From Moniliophthora roreri (Eukaryota; Basidiomycota; Agaricomycetes; Agaricales; Marasmiaceae), in assembly GCA_001466705.2 (NCBI GenBank), contig LATX02000189.1, positions 62,001 to 126,000 of the forward strand: 64,000 nt of DNA. Reading direction: 5' to 3'. A program made the translations under genes and the position numbers. The notes under the pieces are model-generated. The model made no database searches and was not told where the DNA came from. It worked only from the letters and a program-made list of their open reading frames with translations. Positions 30,829-41,551 of this stretch are shown here, in pieces. Positions within the stretch are counted from its first letter, which is position 1. Each line of letters opens with the position of its first letter.

Positions 30829-32177
30829 TCGTCTTCCATGATATTCAGCAGTTCCTTCTGCTCTTCATGGCTATACTCCTTGAACATCGCCTGGATCTTC
30901 ACATACGCGTCTCTTGGGGTCTTCTTTACGGCTTTTTCCGGGGTCTTCTCCGCATTCTTCATTGGGCAATCTCGGCTAAGATGTCCTTGTTTGGCGCATC
31001 GGAAACATCTGCCGTCCTTCATGTATTCTCGGCGATCATCTTCGGATAGCCGTCCTGTCTCCATGCGGTTGACCGTTGTCTCTTTCTTCTCGAACTTCTT
31101 CTTCTTCTCGTTCGCCATCTGGAACCTGCGCGGCTTCTGAACAGCCTTCGCATATTTGTATTGTTCATCAAATCGGATGGCCGCTTCGTACCATCCATTA
31201 AGATCTTTGGGTCGTCCTTGGGGTTGGTTCAGGATCTTGTCCGCTAATACGAACGGCAACCCTTTTCGGAAGATGTGAGCCAAAGCTTCTTCGTCATATC
31301 CAGATTCGTCTGCCAGGACTCGGAATTCGTTGACATAATTGTCGGCTCGTTCTCCCATCTTCATCTCCTCGATCCGAAGCTGTGCATCTGCTTTGATATC
31401 GATGGGGAGGTAGTGCTTCTTGAAAGCACTTTTCAAATCCTTCCATTCCAACTTCTCATCACCATCTTTCCAATCGAAGATCAGATCGGTGTTTCTCTGT
31501 TTCCAAGCTTGGGTGTCTTTTCCTCGGAGATACGACAAAAAGAAGAGACATTTCTTTTCGTCAGTATCATATTCAGTAGGATGCATGCGGAGGTATATCT
31601 CAACTTCGGTGAGGAATCTCCGCGTTTCCTTCCTATCTCCGTCAAAGGGTTCTGGGGCTGCCACTTTCACCCCTTTGTCCTTCTTCTTCTCTTCCAGCAC
31701 TGCAGTTGCAACACTGATGATCATTTCCTCTTGTGTCTTCGGTTTCTGGTCGCGTTTCGGGGTTGAGCTCTGTTCTCCCGACATGTCTGTTTCGTCTGGT
31801 CTGGATTCTTCTACAATAGGAGTAGAGGGTGTGGTAAATTCCAATGATTCTGTCGAGCTCTCGGTTCTGGTTTCTGACGTGTCGATATTCCCGAAGAAGG
31901 GCAAGTCTGTCAATGTGGATAGAGGGGTCGAGTTGTTCCTCTGCTCGTCGTCGGGTCGTGTTTCTTCGTCTGTCGTTGTGCCTGGCCCAAGCACGTCGGA
32001 GAGCTGTCGGATGGCTTCGCGACGGTGGTGGCGGGTTATAATTGTACGCCTGGTCGATTCGGGGTGTCCCGAAAGTTCGATCCCGATGTTCTGAAGCCGT
32101 CGCGTAAGTTTGATGTCGCGATCGACGTTCTCTTCTTCTTCCGCAGTAAGTCTGGCTCGTGGGGGAGTTGTGGTGCC
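30819..32177 (-). CDS. Element 3 gag; first in-frame ATG at 31784
   Basis: Over 90 percent similar by eye to element 2 gag, with intact knuckle CFRCAKQGHLSRDC and end NIMEDEGF-TGA over GGGTTTT (30822-30828). As in element 2 the region equivalent to the element 1 start lacks ATG (TTPPRAR after an in-frame TAA), and the first ATG is MSGEQSS at 31784. Upstream open codons are conserved between the two copies. Confidence 0.85.
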   Translation of the reverse strand, partial: GTTTPPRARLTAEEEENVDRDIKLTRRLQNIGIELSGHPESTRRTIITRHHRREAIRQLSDVLGPGTTTDEETRPDDEQRNNSTPLSTLTDLPFFGNIDTSETRTESSTESLEFTTPSTPIVEESRPDETDMSGEQSSTPKRDQKPKTQEEMIISVATAVLEEKKKDKGVKVAAPEPFDGDRKETRRFLTEVEIYLRMHPTEYDTDEKKCLFFLSYLRGKDTQAWKQRNTDLIFDWKDGDEKLEWKDLKSAFKKHYLPIDIKADAQLRIEEMKMGERADNYVNEFRVLADESGYDEEALAHIFRKGLPFVLADKILNQPQGRPKDLNGWYEAAIRFDEQYKYAKAVQKPRRFQMANEKKKKFEKKETTVNRMETGRLSEDDRREYMKDGRCFRCAKQGHLSRDCPMKNAEKTPEKAVKKTPRDAYVKIQAMFKEYSHEEQKELLNIMEDEGF

Positions 32178-32203
32178 TTAACCTCGGTAGGTTGGCGATC
32201 TGG

Positions 32204-32430
32204 TCAGCTTGACCTTATGTTACGTTACTTGTGCGCAGCAACGTCAAACCACTTAGCTATGACATAGCCAAGAAGTTCGTAAGGTTCAAGTTTCTGAGTT
32301 CAAGTCAGAACTAAGAGGTGGTCTCTTCGTTCGTAACTTAAGAGGTTCGTTCTGCTGCTAGAACAAGGTTTATAGTTAACCAGGTCAAGCTGAGGAGCTT
32401 GAAGCCTAGTTGTCGCTACTTAAATAGTAC
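32204..32430 (-). promoter_or_regulatory. Element 3 TATA-like box, RNA start and self-primer site
   Basis: TATTTAAG on the minus strand near 32420-32427, CAGCTTGACCTGG start motif at 32380-32393 and 12-nt complementary primer site at 32204-32215, just inside the LTR at 32218. Confidence 0.6.
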
Positions 32431-32617
32431 AATGTATCTACAATTACAAACGAGTTAGAACTCAAGAGAACGTCGTAGAATACATACATAATATACCGAT
32501 AGAACCGGAGAGAAAAGGAAAGAATGTTCGTTATATAATAGTTCGAGAATGTAATCGAAAGAGAAAGAAATAATTAGTTATACATGCGGTCACATGAAAG
32601 TATGTAGCACTGTAACA
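32218..32617 (-). repeat. 5' LTR of element 3
   Basis: 400 bp, followed by target duplication TCCTC at 32618-32622, after which element 4 gag resumes with the first half of the knuckle CFQCGRG. Confidence 0.93.
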
Positions 32618-33796
32618 TCCTCTTCCACACTGAAAGCAGAGACCTTTCACCATGTACTCCTTTCAGTCTATCTCCGAAATCCATTTGACAGCAACCTCTT
32701 CCTTCTTCTGGAAGCTTCGTTGGGGCTTCCTTCCATTATCTTCATCCCATGTCTTTCCATACTCCTGGGCCTGCTTGTAACTTTCATTGAAAAGGATTGC
32801 GGCATTCATCCAATCCTTAATGTTGGTAGGAGCTCCCTTGGGTCAGGTCATAATCTTTAAGACCAGACTTTTGGGCAGTCCTTGCTTAAATGCTACAATC
32901 TGTGCTGCATCATTGTATTCCATCTGTTTGGCCAAGTAAGAGAATTGATATGTGTATTTGTCGGCCCTTTCCTTCATCTTTGAATCTCAGAGCTTCAACT
33001 GGGCTTCCAGAGCAGTGTCAAGAGGTTCGAATGATGTTTTGAAGTCTTCCACAAAGTCCCTCCACAAGACCTTCTCTGCATCTGGATTGAAGGCAAGCAA
33101 AAGGTCCGTTTTCTCATTCTTCCAAAATTCTCCTGGTCCATCGGTCATGTAAGAGAGAAGGAAGAGCTTCTTCATCCAGTCTATAGTGAATGTTTTGGGG
33201 TTGAGCACGATGTATAGCAATACTTCTTGCAAAAACTTCTTCACATCTTTCCTGTGTCTAGTGAAGGCTCTCGGCAGTGTGGCCTTTACCTCTTTCTCTG
33301 CTGCTACCACCTGTACAGGTACTGTAGCTCCAATCACTGCTTCTTTGGTCACAGGGACATCCTTGGGTCTGCTTTCTGAAGGTTTCTTATCTTCCACCAT
33401 TTCTTCAAGCTAAGGCTGTTTCGTTGATCAGGGGCTGTTCTTTAGTGCATGAAGGAGACATTGAAAGGGGTCTAGTTCCTCAGCTGAGGTTGAAGAGGTA
33501 TTCAATGTATCCAATTCGGGCTTCTTCAGTGTAGTAGGCAATGTTTCTTCTTCAGATCTGATCTCCTCTGATCCAATCGTGATGGATAACAGGGTCAAGA
33601 TTCTCCTTGTTTCAGGGTGCTCTCTTAGTGTCTCTGTTAGTGGCTGATTCATTGGTGATGGCAACAGCAAGACAGTTAATAGTTCTTTGTGGGATGCTCT
33701 GGTTAGTGGTGGGATCGCTCGTCTACCAGAATTTGATATGGACTGGGACTGTAACCCATGCCGGTGCTCCTCTGCCTCGGCAATGTCTTTCTCCAC
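32618..33796 (-). pseudogene. Element 4 gag, N-terminal piece
   Basis: Pieces VEKDIAEAEEHRHG, KDVKKFLQEVLLYIVLNPKTF, WKNEKTDLLLAF and AAQIVAFKQGLPKSL show a capsid related to but well diverged from elements 1-3. Stops lie near 33428, 32990 and 32855. The last bases encode CFQCGRG, completed at 25402-25385 (GHQIRD) and 24914 (C). Confidence 0.8.
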
Positions 33797-33880
33797 CTGG
33801 GATTCCGTCCATGGTGGTGTCTTGTTTCCCTAAGTAATGCCTAAACCTGGATAGGTCATCAATTGAAGAGCTTAACCTTG

Positions 33881-34315
33881 TGTTACGTTACTTATGCAGC
33901 AATGTCAACTGACCACTTAAAAAAGGTAGAACCCTTTAAAAGCAGTTCTCAAGTTCAAACTAGAGTTCATTCAACGGACGTTGAAGTTCAGAGTTCCTTT
34001 GATCTTGCTTGCAACACAAGTTAGAATTAACCAGGTCAAGCTGAGGACTTAGAGTCCTAGCTTGAGCACTTAAATACATTACAACCAATTGTGTAGTCTA
34101 TGTCATACAAACATCCAATAACTACAATGATGTGGTAATAAATACCAACATGGTCAGGATATAGCTAGAAGTTCCGATAGAAAAAGAGTGCTAGGAAGGT
34201 GTAATAAGTCTGATGATAAAGAAGCATGGGGGTTCTGATAGAAAAAGGGTGCTGGAAAGGTGTACATGTCTGATCAAAAGGGAAGCATATGTAATAGGGT
34301 AGGAAAAACGTAACA
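33881..34315 (-). repeat. 5' LTR of element 4
   Basis: 435 bp, TGTTACGTTACTTATG to AAAAACGTAACA. The box ATTTAAG and start motif CAGCTTGACCTGG are present (34035-34075). Near 34163-34290 a segment of about 62 bp (TCCGATAGAAAAAGAGTGCTAG...) occurs twice in tandem with changes. The adjacent primer site is partly mutated (AAGGTTAAGCTC). Confidence 0.8.
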
Positions 34316-35555
34316 GTGGGAGCTCTCTCTGGCAGTTTGATTTAGAGCATCTAGAAACACTAGAGGATGCATTTGATGTGCTTGGCATAGTGGGAATGGT
34401 TGTAGCATGCATCAAAGGTCATGAACCATGGCATTGTGGCATTGAGTATCTACGGAGTACAGATGCGCGCGAGTCACATGAGTCACGTGTATGTATTAGT
34501 AAGCAGCATAGGGGATGGTTGCAGAGGGATTCATACATCGAACCTGTGATTATAAAATAAATAAAGGGGTGAGTGATAGAATAATAACTCGTTCCCGTCG
34601 GCGGTTCATGCCGACCCACTCCTGACAAGTCTTCTCTCGGCCATTACCCCTGCTTATGCATGCACAAAGACCACTGTCGGATTTCATGTATTCATTCGGC
34701 TGGAGGAGCTGGCAGGCGAGGACAAGGACCTGGAAGACACAAGCAGCACCAAGTGGACTGGTGAGGGCAAGTGATATTGAAAGGAACCATGTAATGGGAT
34801 GGCATGAGAACGAGCGAGGGCAAGGCTGCATTCCATAGCATATGCCTTGTAGTCAAAGCGAGTGTAATCAAGTGGTATTGTATGTATTGCTATCATATCG
34901 AGTGGAATTGAGCGAAAACGAGAGATACGAATGTCATACAACCAGTAAAACACATTTTTCTACCTATCCCGTGACACTTCTCTTTGCCTCAATTTCACTC
35001 GAATCCAAGGGCTCCTTAGGCCAAAATTTCCCTTGATTTTGAGCGACGTCGAGTCAGAGCGGGAATTTGGGCATAGGGCCATTTTCTCGTTTTCACTCGT
35101 TCTGCCTCGATCCGGCTCGACGGACTTTTCACTGGGTGTCAGTACCAGAACCGCCTGTTGCATTGTCTAGGTAGTAGAGCAGATATGCTGCTTTATTCAG
35201 TCGTAACGCTTGATTGATTAGCGTGCAGCACATTCTTGGTGTATATAGCTCCATGAAATGCCAATGGTTGTTTCTGGTACTTTTGGCTCTTGTGAAACCC
35301 TTGATGAAAAAAAAATATTGGCGTTGAGTGGTGATGGAAGTAGTCAGGCGATTCATTCGAGGTCTGCTCAGGTCTATTCGCCAGTCGTGGACCTTCCGCA
35401 GTTCATCGGTAATCGTTCGTGTTCGCCGTTTGGTTTCAATTAGATAAATATTACTCCTTGTACATCACATATACGCAACGTCCATACACATGTATCACTA
35501 TCGGTACAAAAAACAAATAAACGAGGTACCGTACTCGAACCGAGGTTACCCTTCC
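34316..35555. other. Intergenic, no confident gene
   Basis: 1.2 kb. The first 200 bp carry a short plus-strand frame (LEHLETLEDAFDVLGIVGMVVACIKGHEPWHCGIEYL) that looks protein-like but is unrecognised; it may be the broken end of the gene into which element 4 inserted. The rest shows no coding signal. Confidence 0.4.
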
Positions 35556-36869
35556 TCAAGTCAAAGAAAACCCGCCCGAAAACCCACCAAAATCCAAAAA
35601 CGCCTCTTCCAAAGACATCTTCCTGACCACTAACGCCTCTACGATCAACCTTGTTCCTTCGCTCTCCCCTTCACTAGTGCCATTCCCGTTCGTTTGTGTA
35701 GGCGCAGAGAGTAATCCTTCTGTACCCTCGCTAAGAGGCGTCTGAGGCTCCTTTGATCCCGATTGAACAAAAGTCTTATATGGTACCGAAGGCGTAGGCG
35801 ACGCGAATACATCGTCTTCACCGAGTTCTTCCCCGTCCTCAGCAGTCAAACTAATCATAGGGACGGCTTCGTCCTCGACTGATACATGAAGTGTCTCAAG
35901 CCCCGACACAAGATCGTCTGTCTGTGTCGCTGGAGGAGGTGGAGGATCAGGAACAAGCGACTGCTCAGCAACAGCTAAAAGCGCTTTCCTCTTCTCCTCT
36001 CTCCTTCTGTCTCGTGCTGTTCGTCGATTGTTTGATTTCTTATCACCCCCCGACTCGGCACTATTATTCTGGTGTTTGAGTTTCTTGGTCTTGTCCCGCT
36101 CTCGTTCTCGTTTGGGCAAGTGGAGATGAGCCTGTACATGTCTGCGTACAGGACGCGGTTTGAATACGGCGGAAATTTCTAGGTCAACTAGAAATTGAGG
36201 TTGTGGGTCTGAGTCAGAGTCGGGTGAGTCGGGGTCAGGATCCATGGGGAAAATAGCAGAGTCGGAAGCAGGATCTTTGTAACGATCGAAGGTATAAAAC
36301 GCGTCATCTTCACCATCGACATCCGTAGCCGACAACTCTGTCTCCGTGGTAGTACCTTCCCCAGAACCGGCGCCAGAGCCAGATTCTCGTCTTCTCCGTC
36401 CATATCTATAATCTTCCTGTGCAGCGGCAATCTTGGCCATCTGCGCTGGAACCTCAATCTCTTTCACCACTATAACGCTGGCGCCGATTTCACCTGCCAT
36501 CATTTCGAGTGTCTCCAAAGAACGTTCTAAGTCGGCCCTGCTCAACCCAACCAAAGAGCCCGAGTCGGCAACGCCGAGTTCATAATATGCCTGTCCACCG
36601 CCTTCGAGTAAACGCCACTTGAGCTGGGTAACAAGACGGGCGAATCGGGTAGGTGAGGGGTTGAGAAGTTGGAGTTTGTATTCGACATTGCCGTCGTCTG
36701 ATTCTGGGACGAGTTTTGGAATGGTTGGGATTGAAGTGGTATGGGAAGGAGAATGGGTATTGGAAGAAAGAGGACTCGGAAGATGGGGAGAGGAGGATGC
36801 GGGGGTGGACATGAGCGAGTCCCAAGGGCTGGGAACCCTTGGGCTTTCGGATTCGTCTTCACCAAACAT
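35556..36869 (-). CDS. GTPBP1/GTPBP2 N-terminal-domain-like protein without GTPase domain
   Basis: Single-exon gene, 437 residues. Residues 55-150 (DDGNVEYKLQLLNPSPTRF, LVTQLKWRLLEGGGQAYYELGV, SGSLVGLSRADLERSLETLE) match the domain that precedes the GTPase domain in GTPBP1/GTPBP2. The C-terminus RLIVEALVVRKMSLEEAFLDFGG resembles the strand immediately before the G1 loop, and the protein ends there: no GxxxxGKS, DxxG or NKxD motif occurs. In between are acidic stretches (ATDVDGEDDAF, DPDPDSPDSDSD) and a basic nuclear-localisation-like part (RRTARDRRREEKRK). A role as a stand-alone partner of a GTPase or of the exosome/mRNA decay machinery is possible but is inference. Confidence 0.75.
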   Translation of the reverse strand: MFGEDESESPRVPSPWDSLMSTPASSSPHLPSPLSSNTHSPSHTTSIPTIPKLVPESDDGNVEYKLQLLNPSPTRFARLVTQLKWRLLEGGGQAYYELGVADSGSLVGLSRADLERSLETLEMMAGEIGASVIVVKEIEVPAQMAKIAAAQEDYRYGRRRRESGSGAGSGEGTTTETELSATDVDGEDDAFYTFDRYKDPASDSAIFPMDPDPDSPDSDSDPQPQFLVDLEISAVFKPRPVRRHVQAHLHLPKRERERDKTKKLKHQNNSAESGGDKKSNNRRTARDRRREEKRKALLAVAEQSLVPDPPPPPATQTDDLVSGLETLHVSVEDEAVPMISLTAEDGEELGEDDVFASPTPSVPYKTFVQSGSKEPQTPLSEGTEGLLSAPTQTNGNGTSEGESEGTRLIVEALVVRKMSLEEAFLDFGGFSGGFSLT

Positions 36870-37135
36870 GTTAATTTGGAATAAAATGTGTCGCTTTGAC
36901 TGGTGATTGGGTTGCGGTTTAGCGAGATATTCGAGTGATCATTGTGAAGTCTAAAAGGAAATTTGTTTGGCGTTGAATGAGACTCGGAAACACGTTTTTA
37001 AAAGCCTGTCATCGTGGTCGAGTCAGAGAAAGCAATTTTTCACACGTTCGCCCAAGTCACATCTCGTCCAAAACGTTCGCTGTGCGCACAGCTACCATAC
37101 ACGTAGGCATTAAACCAAGAAATACCACAACTCCT

Positions 37136-40100
37136 TCACCCATCCTTTTTCTTCCCTGATTTCGCCAAAAACTCTTTTGCAGCCTTTATGTGTTTCTCAT
37201 TCGCTGCAACCGCCTTTTCCCTCAACTTGTCCATCGACCACGTCTTGGCAGGCAAGTCCGGATGCTTGTTTCCAATGTGTTGTATCAAAAACGAAGGCGA
37301 GACTGCCTTGAACTGGTATTCGGTTTCATCTAGTCCAAGTCTGTCATTGTCATTGTGACTTAGTCAGTGAGAAGGGTCAACGGGAGACAAAGACTCACTT
37401 TTTACACGCTGGACATGTAAACGTAGTCCCTTTAAGACTCTTCTTGAACGAGATTTGAATGAAGAGGTCCCGTTTCTCAGCATCAAGACACCAAGGGAAA
37501 AACACTTCCTCAGGTTCCTTCTTGATGGCAAGCAATTCGCACTCCTTGACACCAGGCGTCTCGGCGGTACACATGCTAGGCGCACGTTGAGAAGCACACT
37601 CGTCAAATCCCGAGTCGTGACTTGGTGAAGAGGGATCTAGCTGATCAACTTCGTCGGATGCATCAACGTGCCATGATATGGCACTAGGTGAGCGAGTGAT
37701 ACGGCTACTGCTGAGTGGTCTGGAAGTTCCGGAGGAGGATGGCCACCTTGGAGAACAGGTTGTACTGAGTTGCTCGACGGTTGTATCCTGGTCGAGCTTT
37801 TCTGAACCCTCGCCCTCGGCTTTTGCTTCCCGTTTGACTTCCTCCTTACCCTTGCCCTTTGGCGAACCAACTGCACTAACCACATCATCATCAGAATCAT
37901 CGATAACTATCGGCTCGGGGTATCCACGAGATTTGGGCGGAACTGATTTTGACGACGCAGGTGTAGACCTGGAGGATATTGACTTTCTCGATTTCGCCTT
38001 GGTAGGAGGCGGTGGAGGTGGCGGTGCTTCGCTCTCGTCATCCGAATCCAGCGTCAAGTCGATGGCGTCTTGTACAGAAGAACCTCCAGTATTCTTAGAC
38101 GTGACAAGGGCAGGTTCTTTCGGCTCTTCTTTTGGAAGCCGAGAAGATGAAGACGTCGATGTCAATGCAGCTGGTCGAGTTTGAGATGCCGTTTTATAAG
38201 CAGGCTTAGGACGAGGTCGTTCCTTCGCTTTTGCCTTGGGTACATCCTGTTCCTGCGTAGTTGCTGGTATAGAGGCGCCGCCGGATCCTGAAGCCTGCAT
38301 TTGTAAAAGTGCTTCAGATAGACTACAGCTGAGTAATGAAGACGCACATACCGCTTGTACATACTCCATCCACCGCTGCCTCGCTTGCTCTTGCTCTTCT
38401 TCCTTTCTTTGGGCACCAGTCGCAGTAGAAGAGGTAGCCTTTAAAAGGCGTGTCAGCGTCAGAAAGACTCGGAGCTAGAATCACTAATCTACCTCCTTTG
38501 CTTTGCCTTTGGCAGCTGTTGTGGAAAGTATAGAAGCTGAAACTAAATGCTGCTCTTTTTCCTTCCCTTTGCGACCCGCAGGAGGTTGGGCATCCTGTGT
38601 CTCCGATGTCTTGAGAATTATGTTAGCGTCATCCATGAAGAATATCGCGCGCATATCTATCTACCTCTTTTTGAATACCAACACCCTCTGATGTCTTCAT
38701 CACCATTGAAACGGAAGAGTTATTCAATTGGCTCTGAGGCTTCCCTTCTGCCTTTCGTTTACCGAGCGTATCCGATGCCTTCTTGGACTTTGAAACAGAA
38801 GGCTTCAAAAAAAAGGTCAGGATCAGAAAGACCACAAGTAGAAACACGTCTATACCTCTGGCACTTGATCTTTCTCGTTTGCCTTGGTAGTCGTCGAAGA
38901 AGAACTAGATCCTTGAGCCTTTGAGGTATCTGCCTCTTTTGCGACTGCGTCCTTAGTAATGGCGGTTGTAGAAGCGAAAGAGGCACTCGATTGCGGCTGC
39001 TTCAAAAACACTATTATTCACCGCCCAGACGTCGATTGCGGCCGGGAGCACGTACCTGTTGCTGCTGTTGCTGTTGCAGCATAAAAATCTGATGCCTCAG
39101 TTCCTCGATTTCGCGTTGCACTTCTTCGCATTGCGCGACCGAAACCTGAACTCTTTGTGGAGTGGGATCGGGATTGGTGCTGCTGGTCCCCATGTCCACA
39201 CTAGCATCACCCATACCGACATCACCGTCGCCAAAGAGATCATCTCTATTCATCATGAAATCGTCGCCATCATTGTTATCGCGTAGAGGCGTCGAAGCTG
39301 AGGCAGGGGGTAATGGTTGAGAGGGAGAAGTACGCGGTGTAACGAATTGATCACTCGAAGAAGATGGAGGTGGTGCTCTAACTGGTGTCGCCGGTTGTGA
39401 GATCGACTCTTCACCACCCTGAAGTGCAGGTGGCGCCGTTGCAATATCATCCCCAAGAATGTCAATCTTTCCCTTCTTCCTCGCCGACCCAGCCAACGCC
39501 GAGAACGATGCAGGAGCCTTTCGTTTTCTTGCCCTTTCTGCTTCTAAAACGGATTTTACCAAATCCGAAGGCGTATCTAATATTAATGATCATCAGATAT
39601 ACACACAAAGGCGACTAGAGCAAGAGACACATGTATTACTCACCAAGAACAACCTTCCTTCCACCACCCCTTTCCAACCTTTTCTCCAACGCTCTTGTGG
39701 TCAACCAATCTACACTCTGCCTCCTTGTTACCCAAAGAACGCATCCCTCATGTTTCAAAGCCTTGTCACTAAGGTCCACGATCTTGTTCCGGTTGATGGT
39801 GTCCCATTTTAGTTTGGGAACTTCCCATAGTTTCCAGCCGTGATCGAGGCGCGCATAGAGGTTCGCAGAGGAAGTAGAAGAGGGTAGCGTAATAAAAATA
39901 TCCCCCTTCACCCCCAACTTCCTCGGCGGCTCCCTGCACCCACGAAACTCGGTATACGAAGAAAAATCCTGCGCTTTTTCGGGGTCATCTGATGGTCTGA
40001 AAGAACGATTCCGGCGAGTGATGTCAGGGTATCCTTCAACTTGGCCTTCTGGTAGTGGTTCTTGTGATCGTGATAGTGATTGTGATTGTTGAGATTGGGA

Positions 40101-40163
40101 ATGCGATTGTGACGACGGTGGTTTGGGCTTTACAATCCAAGAGGCTGAAAGGCCACCCGCCAT
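37136..40163 (-). CDS. Large nuclear-type protein with SUMO-interaction motifs and C-terminal C2H2-like finger
   Basis: Seven exons, hand-read: 39644-40163, 39056-39576, 38856-38999, 38665-38802, 38493-38609, 37399-38438, 37136-37340; about 890 residues. ATG 40163 (MAGGLSASWIVKPK) is preferred; upstream codons in phase lack an ATG. The N-terminal 170 residues hold a compact conserved-looking part (GVKGDIFITLPSSTSSANLYARL, LDHGWKLWEVPKLKWDTIN). Low-complexity Ser/Pro/Gln sequence follows (poly-Gln near residue 340), then two SUMO-interaction-like motifs, AIDLTLDSDDE and EPIVIDDSDDD. The C-terminus has TCPACKK...FLIQHIGNKHP, a C-x2-C...H-x4-H finger. A 57-nt GTATGT...GCAG stretch inside the sixth exon (near 38290-38350) is probably an in-frame intron. 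Function not recognised; nuclear, SUMO-linked role inferred. Confidence 0.65.
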
Positions 40164-40246
40164 CTTGGAGCTACCGATACCTTGGATTTGAAGATGAGAG
40201 TCGAGAACATGGTTTCGGTCAAAGCCGAACCGCACGCGCTTGGATG

Positions 40247-40268
40247 TTGAGGGCAGGTCAAATCGCGT
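40247..40268 (+). repeat. 22-bp direct repeat, copy 1
   Basis: Identical to 41552-41573, in the 5' region of the minus-strand gene ending at 40163. The two copies bracket 1.28 kb. Confidence 0.85.
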
Positions 40269-41551
40269 GGATTGGGGCTATGTCCTGACGCGTCACACAT
40301 CCTCAGAACATCACTCAAGTCCTATCAAGTCTCACCGAATATCTCACTGAATTAGGAAAAGAGGCGCGGGTACTCTGGCCTTGTGGGTCACCGCAGGCGT
40401 GGGTGCATGACGGCCGCTGAGTGCTGATCAATCGACATCAGATTTCCTCCCACGTAGTCGCCAACACTCAGCACTACTTTCAATCAGAATATCCTGCGCT
40501 TGGGTGGAGAATTCTAGCAGGAAGGAGGAAGAGTGACGAGTGGGTGAGTGAATGTCCTTCAAGCAAAGATCCAGTCCTACTCACCGACTTTTTTCTCTAG
40601 CAAATACGAGACGATGAAGGACTTATTCGACGTCATCGAGGCGCTCGCCAACATTGTCGTCAAGCGGAAATAATATTCTCAAGCTTGGGACTGGATTTTG
40701 GACTGTCACAAGTTGAGGACCATTGGGCGGCAAGGGACACAGGCTAGTATTCAAGTTGGACAGGTTCATTCATTATAAAGGTTGGTATGCAATTTTGCGA
40801 GTCTGTAAGTCGACTCACGCAGGACTGAACAGTCTGAACCTGATTATCGATCTACACGAATTGACACGGAAGGCGATCTAGGCGACTGTTAAGTTGGCTT
40901 TGCAGGCAAGATGAATCCCGCAGCCTCTGCCTCGTCAAAATCAATCACTGTGATTGAGGAGAACGGGAAACGACCACTCAACCCTATGCTAACATCCATT
41001 GCGAACTAGCAATGATTCGCTGTATCCACGCAGAGGGTCGGACCGTCTTCCTATACATTGGACTCGGCAAGCTTCCTAAAAGTTGCAAAACTTTCCATGC
41101 GTACATTCAAGCGTATGGTGGTGGCGTTTTTTCGTACGTGGATCTCAAATTCAGCGCCGGGGTCATTTGTTACTTTTCCTCTCCCGACCCCAACGCTGCC
41201 GTGGAGAAAAAGATGTTCGAGTTTTACGGTTCTGGCTGATGCTTATATATGAGAAGTCAAACACTTGGTGGCATGCGCATCAGGGAAAAACGAAACCAGG
41301 AAGAGCGACAGGAGAGAAAGAAGCGAAATCGGGTGCAGTATCATGATGTTACAAATCATAGTTCTGGTTGAATGAGGAGTGACATTGACAAAGTCATGCC
41401 CGTGTTTGAAACACTCCCAGCTGCAGACGATGCGTGCCTTGAAGAATCCCTCAGTGATCCGGGTCCGAGACCCGCGCGCACGCCTCGTGAATCGTCAAGC
41501 ATTCAGAACAGCCTAGAATCGCTCGCGCCTGGACCAGATACACACGCGTGA
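40269..41551. other. 1.28-kb segment between 22-bp direct repeats; no confident gene
   Basis: Short plus-strand frames occur: KYETMKDLFDVIEALANIVVKRK before a TAA near 40670, and a 75-codon frame at 41012-41239. Neither can be tied to a family with confidence; the first could be a scrap of a helical N-terminal domain. The flanking repeats suggest a duplication or insertion. Confidence 0.45.

Larger units (their letters stand above)
25408..32617 (-). mobile_element. Element 3: nearly intact chromovirus nested in element 4
   Basis: LTRs 25408-25807 and 32218-32617 (400 bp each) are almost identical, and target duplication TCCTC is perfect (25403-25407 and 32618-32622), so this is a recent 7,210-bp insertion. 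Coding order is gag, pol, third region. Defects are few: one lost T in pol near 29920 and TGA codons in the third region. Confidence 0.95.
23315..34315 (-). mobile_element. Element 4: old, truncated chromovirus carrying two nested insertions
   Basis: A 5' LTR (33881-34315), gag (33796 to 32618, continuing 25402 to 24759), protease (24762-24121) and RT to about residue KFIGKYVQLTWSL (near 23315) remain; RNase H, integrase and 3' LTR are missing on the left. Frames carry many stops. Its gag CCHC knuckle is interrupted by element 3 and by a solo LTR. Removing both with one copy of each target duplication restores an uninterrupted knuckle, which proves the order of events. Confidence 0.85.

Noticed and set aside
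40595..40671. KYETMKDLFDVIEALANIVVKRK as part of a fungal STAND/NACHT protein
   Set aside because: Too short and no P-loop or partner exons nearby; resemblance to helical N-terminal domains is weak.
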